From: Bradyrhizobium sp. CCBAU 53351
GTDB lineage: Bacteria; Pseudomonadota; Alphaproteobacteria; Rhizobiales; Xanthobacteraceae
DNA: 64,000 bases
Reading direction: 5' to 3'
Assembly: GCF_015291745.1 (NCBI RefSeq)
Contig: NZ_CP030059.1
Location: forward strand, 6,847,501 to 6,911,500
The notes below the pieces were generated by a model. That model had not been told where the DNA came from, searched no databases, and saw only the letters and a program-made list of their open reading frames with translations. The position numbers and the translations under genes were made by a program. How positions within the stretch are numbered: the stretch's first letter is position 1; the number at the start of each line of letters is the position of its first letter. Below, piece after piece: positions 1 through 7,665 of this stretch.

Positions 1-47
1 GAGCGCAGCCCCTTGAATCACCGACCTGCCGCGTCAGCGACGAGCAG

Positions 48-296
48 TCAAGCCGCCTCGGACACCGACTTCGCGCGCTGCTCGAGCACACCGATCGTGG
101 AGACGAGATTGTCGCGCCGCGCGCGGAGGTTGGCGGCCAGCAGCGGATAGGTCGGCTGCTGCACGTCGAACACCCCGGCTCTGGCTTCTTCCTCGAGAAT
201 GTCGGTGTTCAACAGCCGAACGCGCCACCACAGATCGGCGATCAACGCATCGAGCCGGAGCTCGCCGGCAGTACCAGAACGGGACATGTCTTGCAT
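48..296 (-). CDS. small hypothetical protein (82 aa)
   Basis: I do not recognise a characterised family. The 82-residue product has no membrane segment or signal peptide. It is rich in Arg, Leu and Glu and probably helical, with a central 'NTDILEEEARAGVFD' stretch. I chose the ATG at 296 because a GAGG lies 6 bases upstream; a start 12 bases further upstream lacks this. It stands alone, divergent from the sigma factor gene, with no evidence that the two are linked. Confidence 0.55.
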   Translation of the reverse strand: MQDMSRSGTAGELRLDALIADLWWRVRLLNTDILEEEARAGVFDVQQPTYPLLAANLRARRDNLVSTIGVLEQRAKSVSEAA

Positions 297-427
297 CGCT
301 TGCCTCAACCTGAAACGGGCCTCGCCGCCGAGGCCTGACTTTGGTCATGACTGAGCAAGCGGGGTGCCAAGGCCGGATCGCCACGCCCGGCAGGCGTGGG
401 GAACTCGCAACAATGCGCCTCCCGGGG

Positions 428-455
428 TGATCCAGCGGCTGGCGGCGGTCGTTGT
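428..455 (+). promoter_or_regulatory. ECF (RpoE/ChrR-type) promoter of the sigma factor gene
   Basis: TGATCC at 428-433 is followed by exactly 16 bases and CGTTGT at 450-455. The same arrangement occurs at three other places in the locus (1804, 3284 on the minus strand, 4230). TGATCC is, from memory, the -35 recognised by Rhodobacter RpoE and related ECF11 factors. Its position implies that the sigma gene is autoregulated, and that a TTG at 452, inside the -10, cannot be the start codon. Confidence 0.75.
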
Positions 456-484
456 TTGTCCGAGAGGTCGCTTGTCGAGGTGTT

Positions 485-1141
485 ATGATCGCTGCTATCC
501 CGGCTTTGAAGGTGCCGATCCGGGCTGAAGCCGGTTTACCCCGGAGGGTGCCGGCGCGGCTGTCGATTGGTGCGAGCAAAGGGCCAAAGGCAAAGGTGGA
601 TTGGGCTGATTTGATCGGACGGGTCGCCGCTGATGGCGACCGGGAGGCTTTCAAGCGGCTGTTCGAGCATTTCGCGCCCCGCATCAAGGGGCTGATGCTG
701 AAAGCCGGTTGCAGCTCCGACGAGGCAGAAGAGATCGCTCAAAGCACCCTGATCGCCGTGTGGCGGAAGGCGCACCAGTTCGATCCTGCGACCGCGGGAG
801 CGCCGGCCTGGATCTTCACGATCGCGCGCAATCTACGGATCGATTTGTTCCGCCGCAGGGCGCGGATAGACCGTTTGCAAGCCGGTTCCGAGCTGCCGGA
901 CGAGCCGGATCAAGCCGAGCCGGCCGATATCCTGATTTCGCGCGGGCAGGATGCGGCGCGGATCGCGTCGGCCATCCGGCAGCTCTCGGCGGAGCAATCC
1001 ATGGTGGTGAGGCTGTCCTTCATCGAGGAGAGGCCGCATCCCGAAATCGCGAGCGCGCTCGGGATTCCGCTTGGGACGGTCAAATCCCGGATCAGGCTGG
1101 CGATGAACCGGTTGCGAGACATTTTGGACGAAGAAGCATGA
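485..1141 (+). CDS. rpoE: ECF sigma factor, RpoE/ChrR-partnered (singlet-oxygen type)
   Basis: This 218-residue sigma factor would direct RNA polymerase to photo-oxidative stress promoters. Region 2 is seen around residues 75-130 (EEIAQSTLIAVWRKAHQF, then ARNLRIDLFRRRAR). Region 4 lies near residues 165-212 (LSAEQSMVVRLSF, GIPLGTVKSRI). The next gene, a ChrR-like anti-sigma factor, overlaps it by 4 bases (ATGA), the usual arrangement of rpoE-chrR pairs. I chose the ATG at 485, with GAGG 5 bases upstream, because the in-frame TTG at 452 lies in the promoter -10. The presence of the TGATCC promoter indicates autoregulation. Inducer (singlet oxygen) is inferred from the ChrR partner. Confidence 0.9.
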   Translation: MIAAIPALKVPIRAEAGLPRRVPARLSIGASKGPKAKVDWADLIGRVAADGDREAFKRLFEHFAPRIKGLMLKAGCSSDEAEEIAQSTLIAVWRKAHQFDPATAGAPAWIFTIARNLRIDLFRRRARIDRLQAGSELPDEPDQAEPADILISRGQDAARIASAIRQLSAEQSMVVRLSFIEERPHPEIASALGIPLGTVKSRIRLAMNRLRDILDEEA

Positions 1142-1779
1142 CGATCAGCCATCATCCGCCGGAAGATCTTCTGGCCGATTTCGCGGCCGGCAAGCTCGAA
1201 GAAGCCCATCAGTTGGTCGTCGGTGTGCATGTGGCCGGCTGCGCGCGGTGCGCCCGGTTCGTGCAGGCCATCGAGCAGCTCGCGGGGGCGGCGCTCGAGG
1301 AGGTCGAGCCAGCACCGATCGCACCGGATGCGTTCGATCGCGTGATGTCACGAATTCACGAGGCTCCGAAGGAGATAGCCGCGCCTCCGCCGGCGTCGGC
1401 CACCGATGACGATGTTCCACCGGCCTTGCGCAAATATCGCATCGGCAAGCGCCGGCGGGTCGCGCCCGGTCTCAGCCTGCGGCCAATCGAGCTCTCCGGT
1501 TCGGGCACGGCGCGCGCCTTCCTGCTTCGGTCAGCGCCGGGCTCGCGGATGCTCGAGCATACCCACACCGGCACCGAGCTGACGCTCGTGCTCGAGGGCA
1601 GCTTCAGCCATGAGGGCGGACGCTTCGGTCCTGGTGATTTCGACTATGGCGACGACGAGGTCGATCACCGTCCCATCGTCGGTGACGAAGGTCCTTGCCT
1701 CTGCCTGGTTGCGATGACCGGCGACTTGCGCATGAACGGTTTCCTCGGCCGGTTGATCGGGCCCTTCGTGCGGCTCTGA
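1138..1779 (+). CDS. chrR: ChrR-type zinc anti-sigma factor with C-terminal cupin
   Basis: This protein holds the ECF sigma factor inactive until singlet oxygen or organic peroxide triggers its release. The 213-residue sequence has an N-terminal zinc anti-sigma domain with His6, His31, Cys35 and Cys38 (H-x3-C-x2-C), and a C-terminal cupin with His141, His143, Glu147 and His177. From memory these are the same positions as the zinc ligands of Rhodobacter sphaeroides ChrR, and Cys187/Cys189 also match. The match is strong enough for a firm family call. The start overlaps the sigma factor stop by 4 bases, so translation is probably coupled. Confidence 0.93.
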   Translation: MTISHHPPEDLLADFAAGKLEEAHQLVVGVHVAGCARCARFVQAIEQLAGAALEEVEPAPIAPDAFDRVMSRIHEAPKEIAAPPPASATDDDVPPALRKYRIGKRRRVAPGLSLRPIELSGSGTARAFLLRSAPGSRMLEHTHTGTELTLVLEGSFSHEGGRFGPGDFDYGDDEVDHRPIVGDEGPCLCLVAMTGDLRMNGFLGRLIGPFVRL

Positions 1780-1803
1780 ACTGCTGCTCCCTTTCCCGTC
1801 AGG

Positions 1804-1831
1804 TGATCCGGGCCCGCGCACGGAGCGTTTC
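1804..1831 (+). promoter_or_regulatory. ECF (RpoE-type) promoter of the second sigma factor
   Basis: TGATCC at 1804-1809, a 16-base spacer and CGTTTC at 1826-1831 match the promoter upstream of rpoE. It lies about 30 bases upstream of the second ECF sigma gene. This suggests that the first sigma factor switches on the second, forming a cascade. Confidence 0.75.
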
Positions 1832-1859
1832 GTAAGGAAACGCAAGGGAGAGACAGGAC

Positions 1860-2444
1860 ATGACCTGTTCGAGCCTGGCCAATCGGGCGCAAAGCGAGAT
1901 GTTGCCCGGACTGCTGGTACGCGTCTCAGCAGGCGAGACACGCGCCTTCGCAGAGCTTCATACGATGACCCGCGGCAGGCTGCGCAGGATTGCGCTGGCC
2001 GTCGGGACGGCGCCGCACGATGCGGACGACATCCTGCAGGAAAGTTTCCTGAAGATCTGGCGCAATGCGGCTCGGTTCGATCCCGGTCGGGCGTCGGCCA
2101 TGACCTGGATGGCTGCAATCGTCCGTCACACCGCGATTGACCATCTACGGACCAGGAGGCAGCCCAGTGTCGAACTGGACAAGGCGCTCGCGGTCCCCGC
2201 AACGGCCGGGCTGTCACCAACCGAGCACTTCGATTACGCCAGCGCCGAACCCATTGCGCTGGGCGCATTGGCCCGCTTGCCGGAAGATCGCCGCAGGCTG
2301 GTCGCACTGGCCTATCTCGAAGGCGAGAGCCGCGCGAGCCTGTCTCAACGCTTCGGTGTGCCGGTGGGCACGATCAAGACCTGGCTGCACCGAACCATCT
2401 TGTCGGTGCGCAAGGATTGCCTCAGCGCATCGGCTGCGGCTTGA
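1860..2444 (+). CDS. second ECF sigma factor (SigK/RpoE-like)
   Basis: A 194-residue ECF sigma factor. Region 2 runs over about residues 25-105, with DADDILQESFLKIWRNAARF and a WMAAIVRHTAIDHLR segment. Region 4 is near residues 135-185, with LPEDRRRLVALAYLEGE and GVPVGTIKTWLHRTI. It has its own TGATCC-type promoter and a GGGAG upstream of ATG 1860. The following gene does not look like a zinc or RskA-type anti-sigma factor, so the control of this factor is not evident. It is divergent in sequence from the first factor, so it is not a recent duplicate. Its regulon cannot be read from the window. Confidence 0.88.
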   Translation: MTCSSLANRAQSEMLPGLLVRVSAGETRAFAELHTMTRGRLRRIALAVGTAPHDADDILQESFLKIWRNAARFDPGRASAMTWMAAIVRHTAIDHLRTRRQPSVELDKALAVPATAGLSPTEHFDYASAEPIALGALARLPEDRRRLVALAYLEGESRASLSQRFGVPVGTIKTWLHRTILSVRKDCLSASAAA

Positions 2445-2463
2445 AGCCGGCGAGAACGCGTGC

Positions 2464-2781
2464 ATGGACGCAGAGATTATTGAATTTCCCGAGCGTGGGC
2501 GCGAGAACCGGCTTGTCTCCTCGACGGCAAGGCTCGAAGCGATCGTGAGAGAAGTCGAAAGTGTCGTCGCCCACGAGCCTGCGGCCGGTGTCGATCGGCT
2601 GCTCGCAATCATGGAGCGCATGGGCGATCAACTGGTCGAGCTCGCGAACCTCTTGCTCGACGAGCCGACAAAGATCCAGGCTCACGAGACCTTCAAATCC
2701 TTGTCCGACAAGATCGCGGAAACCAGAGAGGCGTTCGAGCTGCTGGAAGGTCGGAAGCAATCGGACCCGACGGCCCCCTGA
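2464..2781 (+). CDS. hypothetical helical protein downstream of the second sigma factor
   Basis: A 105-residue protein without membrane segments or cysteine motifs. The sequence is Glu/Leu-rich and probably helical (ARLEAIVREVESVVAH, LSDKIAETREAFELLEG). It begins 19 bases after the sigma factor stop, so it is likely co-transcribed. Its position is where an anti-sigma factor would be expected, but I see no known anti-sigma signature, so the role is open. The reading frame is also open upstream, but ATG 2464 is the first that does not overlap the sigma gene. Confidence 0.6.
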   Translation: MDAEIIEFPERGRENRLVSSTARLEAIVREVESVVAHEPAAGVDRLLAIMERMGDQLVELANLLLDEPTKIQAHETFKSLSDKIAETREAFELLEGRKQSDPTAP

Positions 2782-2806
2782 TGCAAGGTGATGCGGTCGC
2801 GCCGAC

Positions 2807-3208
2807 TCAGTGCGCCAGCTTCTGCGCGACAAGAAATCCGATCCAGGCACTGACGCCGGCGAGACAGGATCCCCAGCACACGTCCGCAAGGGTCAGTCCG
2901 GTCGACCAGTTTCGCAACGTCGCTTGGTTGGTCAGATCGTAGGTCGCATAGGTGAAGCAGCCAAGCAGCAGGCCGGATGTGAAAGCGCGCAACGCGCCGC
3001 CATCCTGCTGCGCCGGCAGCACGGCAAACCAGATCAATCCGAGGGGATACAACACGTAGAACGCGGCCGCGGTCGGCAGGTTCGGCTGAGCCCGCAACAT
3101 GTCACCCAGCACCGGTCGATACAGTCTTTCGACCATGATCGTCAGCCAGACCATGTCGATGGCAACGAAGGTCACGGCCACAGCAAGATAGGTCAAGAAC
3201 AGATTCAT
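2807..3208 (-). CDS. DUF2177 family membrane protein
   Basis: This 133-residue protein has four predicted membrane segments (starting MNLFLTYLAVAVTFVAIDMVW). The GCFTYATYDLTNQATL segment is typical of DUF2177. Function is unknown, but members are found next to ECF/ChrR pairs and in the Rhodobacter RpoE regulon. Here it has its own TGATCC-type promoter upstream (3257-3284). I prefer ATG 3208 because the family starts close to the first helix; an ATG at 3232 would add eight polar residues. Confidence 0.82.
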   Translation of the reverse strand: MNLFLTYLAVAVTFVAIDMVWLTIMVERLYRPVLGDMLRAQPNLPTAAAFYVLYPLGLIWFAVLPAQQDGGALRAFTSGLLLGCFTYATYDLTNQATLRNWSTGLTLADVCWGSCLAGVSAWIGFLVAQKLAH

Positions 3209-3256
3209 GTCGCGCGTCTCGTCACCCTGCATCCGGCTTATCGGCCGCCCGTCAGA

Positions 3257-3284
3257 TTAACGCTCGACAAGCCGTTGCGGATCA
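3257..3284 (-). promoter_or_regulatory. ECF (RpoE-type) promoter of the DUF2177 gene
   Basis: Read on the minus strand, TGATCC (3284-3279) is followed by 16 bases and CGTTAA (3262-3257). The -10 lies about 50 bases upstream of the DUF2177 start. Spacing and core are identical to the three plus-strand copies in the locus, which makes chance unlikely. Confidence 0.72.
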
Positions 3285-3346
3285 CATCCGCCACGCATTC
3301 GGTTTGCCGGCCCAGCTGGCCGGCATCGCGGCGGCCTCGACACTGT

Positions 3347-4153
3347 TCATCGCGAAGCCTGCCGCGGCGGCCATGGAAAGAAGGCGCTGGTGCGCGCCTG
3401 ATATCGGCGATAGCGCTCGCCGCGCGATCGCAGCATCTGCTCTTCGAGCGGCGGTATTCCCGTCACATGGACTAGGATCCAGTACATGATCGCCGGCGCC
3501 GCCAGGCTGGCCCAGCCCCAGGCATATCCTGATGATAGCGCGATGACCGGGTAAGCCAGCCACCCCAGCCATTCGAAGAAATAGTTCGGATGCCGCGACC
3601 AGCGCCACAGACCGACATCGCAGACCTGTCCCTTGCTTGAGGGGTCGCGTTTGAAGAGCCGCAGCTGCCGGTCCGCCATGGCCTCGCCGACGACGGCAAT
3701 CAGGACGATGACGATGCCGATGTAGTCCTGCAGCCGCAGCCCCGGCGCCGGTGCGTGCGCCGCGAGGAACACGGCGAAGGGGAGCGGCAGCGAGACCAGC
3801 GCCTGTGATTGCAGAAAGAAGAACATTCGGCGCGGGGCATCCGCTCCCCATTCGCGCGCATAGTTCGCATATCTGGGATCGTCGATCCCGGCTGCGGAGC
3901 GGCGCGCAATGTGCGTGCCCAGCCTTACCGACCAGAGCAGCACAAGCCCGGCAACGAGCGCCTGGCGGCCCGGCAAGGTGCCGGCAAGCGGCCACAGGGC
4001 ACCTGCTGCACCGACGAGACCGCACGAATAGGACCAGATCGCGTCGACCCAGCCGGAATTTCCCGTGCGCTGCTGGACAACCCAGGCCAGTCCCATCAAG
4101 AGACAGCAGCCCAGCGCCATGCAGCCGATCGCCTGAATGTACGGAAGGATCAT
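3347..4153 (-). CDS. DUF1295 membrane protein (steroid 5-alpha-reductase-like fold)
   Basis: A 268-residue integral membrane protein with about seven helices. The C-terminal half carries the family pattern: RDPSSKGQVCDVGLWRWSRH, PNYFFEWLGW, and GIPPLEEQMLRSRGERYRRY. DUF1295 proteins are related to isoprenylcysteine methyltransferases and steroid reductases and probably act on lipids, perhaps by a NADPH-dependent reduction. It lies between other members of the singlet-oxygen regulon, suggesting a role in lipid modification or repair. ATG 4153 follows GGTGAGG; a TTG at 4165 is less likely. I found no TGATCC-type promoter pointing at this gene. Confidence 0.82.
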   Translation of the reverse strand: MILPYIQAIGCMALGCCLLMGLAWVVQQRTGNSGWVDAIWSYSCGLVGAAGALWPLAGTLPGRQALVAGLVLLWSVRLGTHIARRSAAGIDDPRYANYAREWGADAPRRMFFFLQSQALVSLPLPFAVFLAAHAPAPGLRLQDYIGIVIVLIAVVGEAMADRQLRLFKRDPSSKGQVCDVGLWRWSRHPNYFFEWLGWLAYPVIALSSGYAWGWASLAAPAIMYWILVHVTGIPPLEEQMLRSRGERYRRYQARTSAFFPWPPRQASR

Positions 4154-4229
4154 GTCCTCACCCAAATTGACCCTGTCGATACGTCATGTCCGGGCTGCGG
4201 TTTCACCCCCGGCGCCAGGCTCGGGCGAG

Positions 4230-4257
4230 TGATCCGCGACCTCCCGCCGAACGTTTC
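4230..4257 (+). promoter_or_regulatory. ECF (RpoE-type) promoter of the lipid-modification operon
   Basis: TGATCC at 4230-4235, a 16-base spacer and CGTTTC at 4252-4257. It drives the amine oxidase, DUF1365 and cyclopropane-synthase-like genes. Transcription would start near 4264, which argues against the in-frame TTG at 4265 and for the ATG at 4313. Confidence 0.75.
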
Positions 4258-4312
4258 CTGAGGGTTGCTTCAAGGGCCGCAGCTGACGGTACCGCAGTGG
4301 GGGCGAAATAGA

Positions 4313-5626
4313 ATGCGTTTGGCCGTGATCGGGACGGGAATTGCCGGCAATGCCGCCGCGTGGCTCCTGTCGAAACGTTACGCAGTCACCGTTTACGAGC
4401 GCGAGCTGCAGCCGGGGGGGCATAGCCACACCGTTCGCGTCGACTATGACGGTGAGCCCATCGATGTCGATGTCGGCTTCATCGTGTTCAACGAGACCAA
4501 CTACCCGCAATTGACGTCGCTGTTCACGCATCTCGGCGTGAAGACCGTCGAGACTTGCATGAGCTTCGCCCTGTCCTCCGACCACGGCCGGTTCGAATGG
4601 CGCGGTGGCGGCGAGAGCGCCCTGCAAACGGTCTGCGGCCTGTTCGCGCAACCCCGCAACCTCGCATCCCCGTCATATTTCCGCATGCTGGCCGAGGTCG
4701 CGCGGTTCAACAAGCAGAGCGTGGCCGATCTGCGCGCCGGCCGGCTGCATGGCCTGACCCTCGGCGAATATCTGCGCCGGCAATCGTTCGGGCCGCGCCT
4801 GTTCTCCGACTATCTCGGTCCGATGGGGGCGGCGATCTGGTCGTCTTCGTCCGACGACATCCTGTCGTTCCCGGCGGAGAACTTCGTCGCCTTCTTCGAC
4901 AATCACCGCCTTCTGCACCTCGATCGACCGCGCTGGCGCACGGTCGAGGGTGGCAGCCGGCGCTATGTGGACAAGCTGACCACTTCGTTCAAGCACAACA
5001 TTCGGCTAGGCTGCGCGGTGACATCGATCGACCGGACGGTGCATGGCGTGACCGTCCGCGACAGTCATGGCGGTATAGAGACTTACGATGCGGTGGTGAT
5101 GGCTTGTCACAGCGACCAGGCCTTGGCGACGTTGTCGGACGCCGACGCCACGGAGCGTTCCATCCTTGGCGCCATCAGATATGCTCCGAACACCATTTAT
5201 CTGCACCGCGATCCCAGTCTCATGCCCCGGCGGCGTCAGGCGTGGGCCTCCTGGAACTTCCTGCGCTGGCCGCGGCAAACGCCTGCCCTGAACGACGTCG
5301 CGGTGACCTATTGGATGAACCGGCTGCAGGGGATCGACGAGCGCAGACCCTTGTTCGTCAGCCTCAACCCTCCCTTCGAGCCGGCGGCCGGTCTGACGTT
5401 CGGACAATTCACCTTCGCCCATCCGCAATACGACATGGCTGCGTTCGCGGCGCAGCGAAAGCTGCCCGCGATTCAAGGACGCCGTCGAACCTGGTTCTGC
5501 GGCGCCTGGACCGGCTACGGCTTTCACGAGGATGGCCTGCAGGCCGGCATTTCCGTTGCCGAGGCACTCGGCGTCGAACTTCCTTGGCGTCAACCGGATC
5601 CGGCCCTGGCCGAGGCTGCCGAGTAA
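4313..5626 (+). CDS. FAD-dependent amine-oxidase-like protein (fatty-acid modification)
   Basis: A 437-residue flavoprotein. The N-terminal dinucleotide fold is VIGTGIAGNAAAWLLSKRY, followed by the ERELQPGGHSHTV segment of the amine oxidase/phytoene desaturase superfamily. The C-terminal FAD contact is near FCGAWTGYGFHEDGLQAG. It is the first gene of an operon with a DUF1365 gene (4 bases downstream) and a CFA-like methyltransferase. In plants a homologous domain is fused to cyclopropane synthase. From memory, the Rhodobacter sphaeroides counterpart (UfaD) desaturates methylated fatty acids on the way to furan fatty acids. The substrate here, a membrane acyl chain, is inferred. Confidence 0.85.
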   Translation: MRLAVIGTGIAGNAAAWLLSKRYAVTVYERELQPGGHSHTVRVDYDGEPIDVDVGFIVFNETNYPQLTSLFTHLGVKTVETCMSFALSSDHGRFEWRGGGESALQTVCGLFAQPRNLASPSYFRMLAEVARFNKQSVADLRAGRLHGLTLGEYLRRQSFGPRLFSDYLGPMGAAIWSSSSDDILSFPAENFVAFFDNHRLLHLDRPRWRTVEGGSRRYVDKLTTSFKHNIRLGCAVTSIDRTVHGVTVRDSHGGIETYDAVVMACHSDQALATLSDADATERSILGAIRYAPNTIYLHRDPSLMPRRRQAWASWNFLRWPRQTPALNDVAVTYWMNRLQGIDERRPLFVSLNPPFEPAAGLTFGQFTFAHPQYDMAAFAAQRKLPAIQGRRRTWFCGAWTGYGFHEDGLQAGISVAEALGVELPWRQPDPALAEAAE

Positions 5627-5630
5627 GGCG

Positions 5631-6419
5631 ATGGTCCGAACCACACCAGCCGAAACTGAGACTGCGACAGCGCCCGCCGCGCTCTATTGGGGAAAGGTGA
5701 TGCACGCGCGCTGGCGCCCCGTGCAGCACAGGTTCACCTATCGCGTGATGAGTCTGCTGATCGATCTCGACCGGCTGGGCGAATCGGATCGCCAATCCCG
5801 GCTGTTCGGCGTCAACCGAGCGGCCCCCTTCAGCTTTCACGAGCGCGATCATGGCGACGGCAGCGGCGCAGGCCTCAGCGAACACGCCCGACAGCTCGCG
5901 GCCGACCACGGCATCGACCTGTCCGGGGGCCGCGTTCTCTTGCTCTGCTATCCCAGGGTCTTCGGTTACGTGTTCAATCCGCTCTCGGTCTACTTCTGCT
6001 ATGGCGCGTCCGGCAATGTCGCGCTGATGATCTACGAAGTCCGCAACACCTTCGGCGAGATGCACTCCTACGTCCTGCCAGTGCAACAGGACAGCGCGGG
6101 CCCGGCCATCCGCCAAAACCAGGCGAAGGCGTTCTACGTTTCACCCTTCATGGAGATGGAAACGTATTACCGTTTCAGCGTTTCTCCACCCCAGCAGGAT
6201 GTGAAAGTCAGGATCCTGCAGAGCGGCGCGCAGGGCGCTATGTTTGCGGCAGCATTTTGTGGGCGACGCCGCGCTCTGACGAGCCGCTCCCTGCTGGCGG
6301 CGCTCTTTGGTCTGCCTTTCCTGACCTTGAAGGTCATCGCAGCCATTCATTGGGAAGCGATGCGGCTCTGGCTGAAAGGCGTTTCGTACGTGCCTCGTTT
6401 GAAACAACGCGAGATCTGA
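5631..6419 (+). CDS. DUF1365 family protein
   Basis: A 262-residue protein with the DUF1365 hallmarks: ALYWGKVMHARWRPVQHRF near the start, the CYPRVFGYVFNPLSVYFCY core and the KAFYVSPFMEME segment. The biochemical role is unknown. It almost always sits between a flavin amine oxidase and a cyclopropane synthase gene, as here, so it probably helps in the same acyl-chain modification. ATG 5631 is 4 bases after the previous stop, and the next gene begins 3 bases after this stop, so the operon is tight. Confidence 0.85.
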   Translation: MVRTTPAETETATAPAALYWGKVMHARWRPVQHRFTYRVMSLLIDLDRLGESDRQSRLFGVNRAAPFSFHERDHGDGSGAGLSEHARQLAADHGIDLSGGRVLLLCYPRVFGYVFNPLSVYFCYGASGNVALMIYEVRNTFGEMHSYVLPVQQDSAGPAIRQNQAKAFYVSPFMEMETYYRFSVSPPQQDVKVRILQSGAQGAMFAAAFCGRRRALTSRSLLAALFGLPFLTLKVIAAIHWEAMRLWLKGVSYVPRLKQREI

Positions 6420-6422
6420 ACC

Positions 6423-7640
6423 ATGGACCTGGCAGCCACCCATCCCGCCGTTCAATTTGATGGCGTCCCGTTCTTCGCCCGCCTGGCTCTGCGCCTTGCA
6501 TCACAGCTTCGCTGTGGCACCCTTCATGTGCGTCTCCCCGACCAGAGGATGGTGACGTTGCGTGGGCAGCTTCAGGGGCCGTCGGCCACGATCGAGCTGA
6601 AGAACTACAGGTTCGCGCGCAGCCTCGTCATCGGTGGCGACATCGGCATGGCCGAGGCCTACATCCGGGGCGACTGGACCACGCCCGATCTCGCTCAGCT
6701 TCTCTACGTGTTCTGTCTCAACGAGGAGCTGGTCGACAGCGCATTCGCCGGGAATATGCTGGTTCGCCTCTGCCGGCGAGCGCTCCATCGCCTGCGCCGC
6801 AACACCAAGGAAGGATCGCGGCACAACATCCACCAGCATTACGATCTCGGAAACGAGTTCTTCTCTGCATGGCTCGATTCCAGCATGACCTACTCGTCGG
6901 CGCTGTTCTCGTCCGAGACGACCGATCTCCCTGCTGCGCAACATCACAAATACGAACAGCTGGCAAAGGCGATCGAATTGCAGCCCGGTCAGAGCGTGCT
7001 CGAGATCGGATGCGGTTGGGGTGGCTTTGCGGAATTCGCCGCCAAGACTTACGGCGCCAGGGTCTTGGCCCTCACCATCAGCAAGGAGCAGCATGATTTT
7101 GCCCGCCGCCGGATCCACAAGGCCGGGCTGGCGGAGAAGGTCGAGATCCGCTTGCAGGATTACCGCGACCAGGACGGCCGCTTCGACCGCATCGCCTCCA
7201 TCGAGATGATCGAAGCCGTCGGCGAGCAATTCTGGCCTGCCTATTTCAATCAGCTGAAGCAGCGGCTGAAGCCCGGCGGACTTGCCGGCATCCAGGCCAT
7301 CACGGTTCACGACGAGCTCTTCGGCAGCTATCGGCAGCGAGTCGACTTCATCCAGAGATACATTTTCCCGGGCGGCATGCTGCCGTCGGCCGCCATTTTG
7401 CGGACGCTCGGCGAACGTTTCGAGATGCCCGTCGTTCGAGAGCGCATGTTCGGGCAGGACTACGCCAGGACGATCTCACTCTGGCGCGATAGTTTCAGCC
7501 GGGCCTGGATCGACTTGACCTCACTGGGATTCGACGAGCCCTTCCGCAGGATGTGGGAATATTATCTGTGCTACTGCGAGGCAGGCTTTCGCGCCGGAAA
7601 GATCGACGTCGGGCACTTCGTGTTTGCACGGCGGGGGTAA
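6423..7640 (+). CDS. cyclopropane-fatty-acid-synthase-like SAM methyltransferase
   Basis: A 405-residue enzyme that would methylenate or methylate the double bond of unsaturated phospholipid acyl chains with S-adenosylmethionine. The SAM site is VLEIGCGWGGFAEFAAKTYG, preceded by HYDLGNEFFSAWLD. Compared with E. coli Cfa as I remember it, two bicarbonate ligands differ: Cys139 is Ser here (TYSSALF) and His266 is Gln (GIQAIT), while Glu239 (EMIEAVG) and Tyr317 (QDYARTI) are kept. This may mark a methyltransferase such as UfaM rather than a true cyclopropane synthase. It is the last gene of the RpoE-type operon. Confidence 0.85.
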   Translation: MDLAATHPAVQFDGVPFFARLALRLASQLRCGTLHVRLPDQRMVTLRGQLQGPSATIELKNYRFARSLVIGGDIGMAEAYIRGDWTTPDLAQLLYVFCLNEELVDSAFAGNMLVRLCRRALHRLRRNTKEGSRHNIHQHYDLGNEFFSAWLDSSMTYSSALFSSETTDLPAAQHHKYEQLAKAIELQPGQSVLEIGCGWGGFAEFAAKTYGARVLALTISKEQHDFARRRIHKAGLAEKVEIRLQDYRDQDGRFDRIASIEMIEAVGEQFWPAYFNQLKQRLKPGGLAGIQAITVHDELFGSYRQRVDFIQRYIFPGGMLPSAAILRTLGERFEMPVVRERMFGQDYARTISLWRDSFSRAWIDLTSLGFDEPFRRMWEYYLCYCEAGFRAGKIDVGHFVFARRG

Positions 7641-7665
7641 GGGGAATCGCGCGCCCGCTGGGCTG

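Noticed and set aside
452..484. TTG start giving a longer ECF sigma factor
   Set aside because: The TTG lies inside the predicted promoter -10; ATG 485 has a ribosome site.
4147..4152. TGATCC on the minus strand at the DUF1295 start as a fifth ECF promoter
   Set aside because: It overlaps the start codon and has no CGTT 16 bases further on; it is only the codons ATG ATC C.
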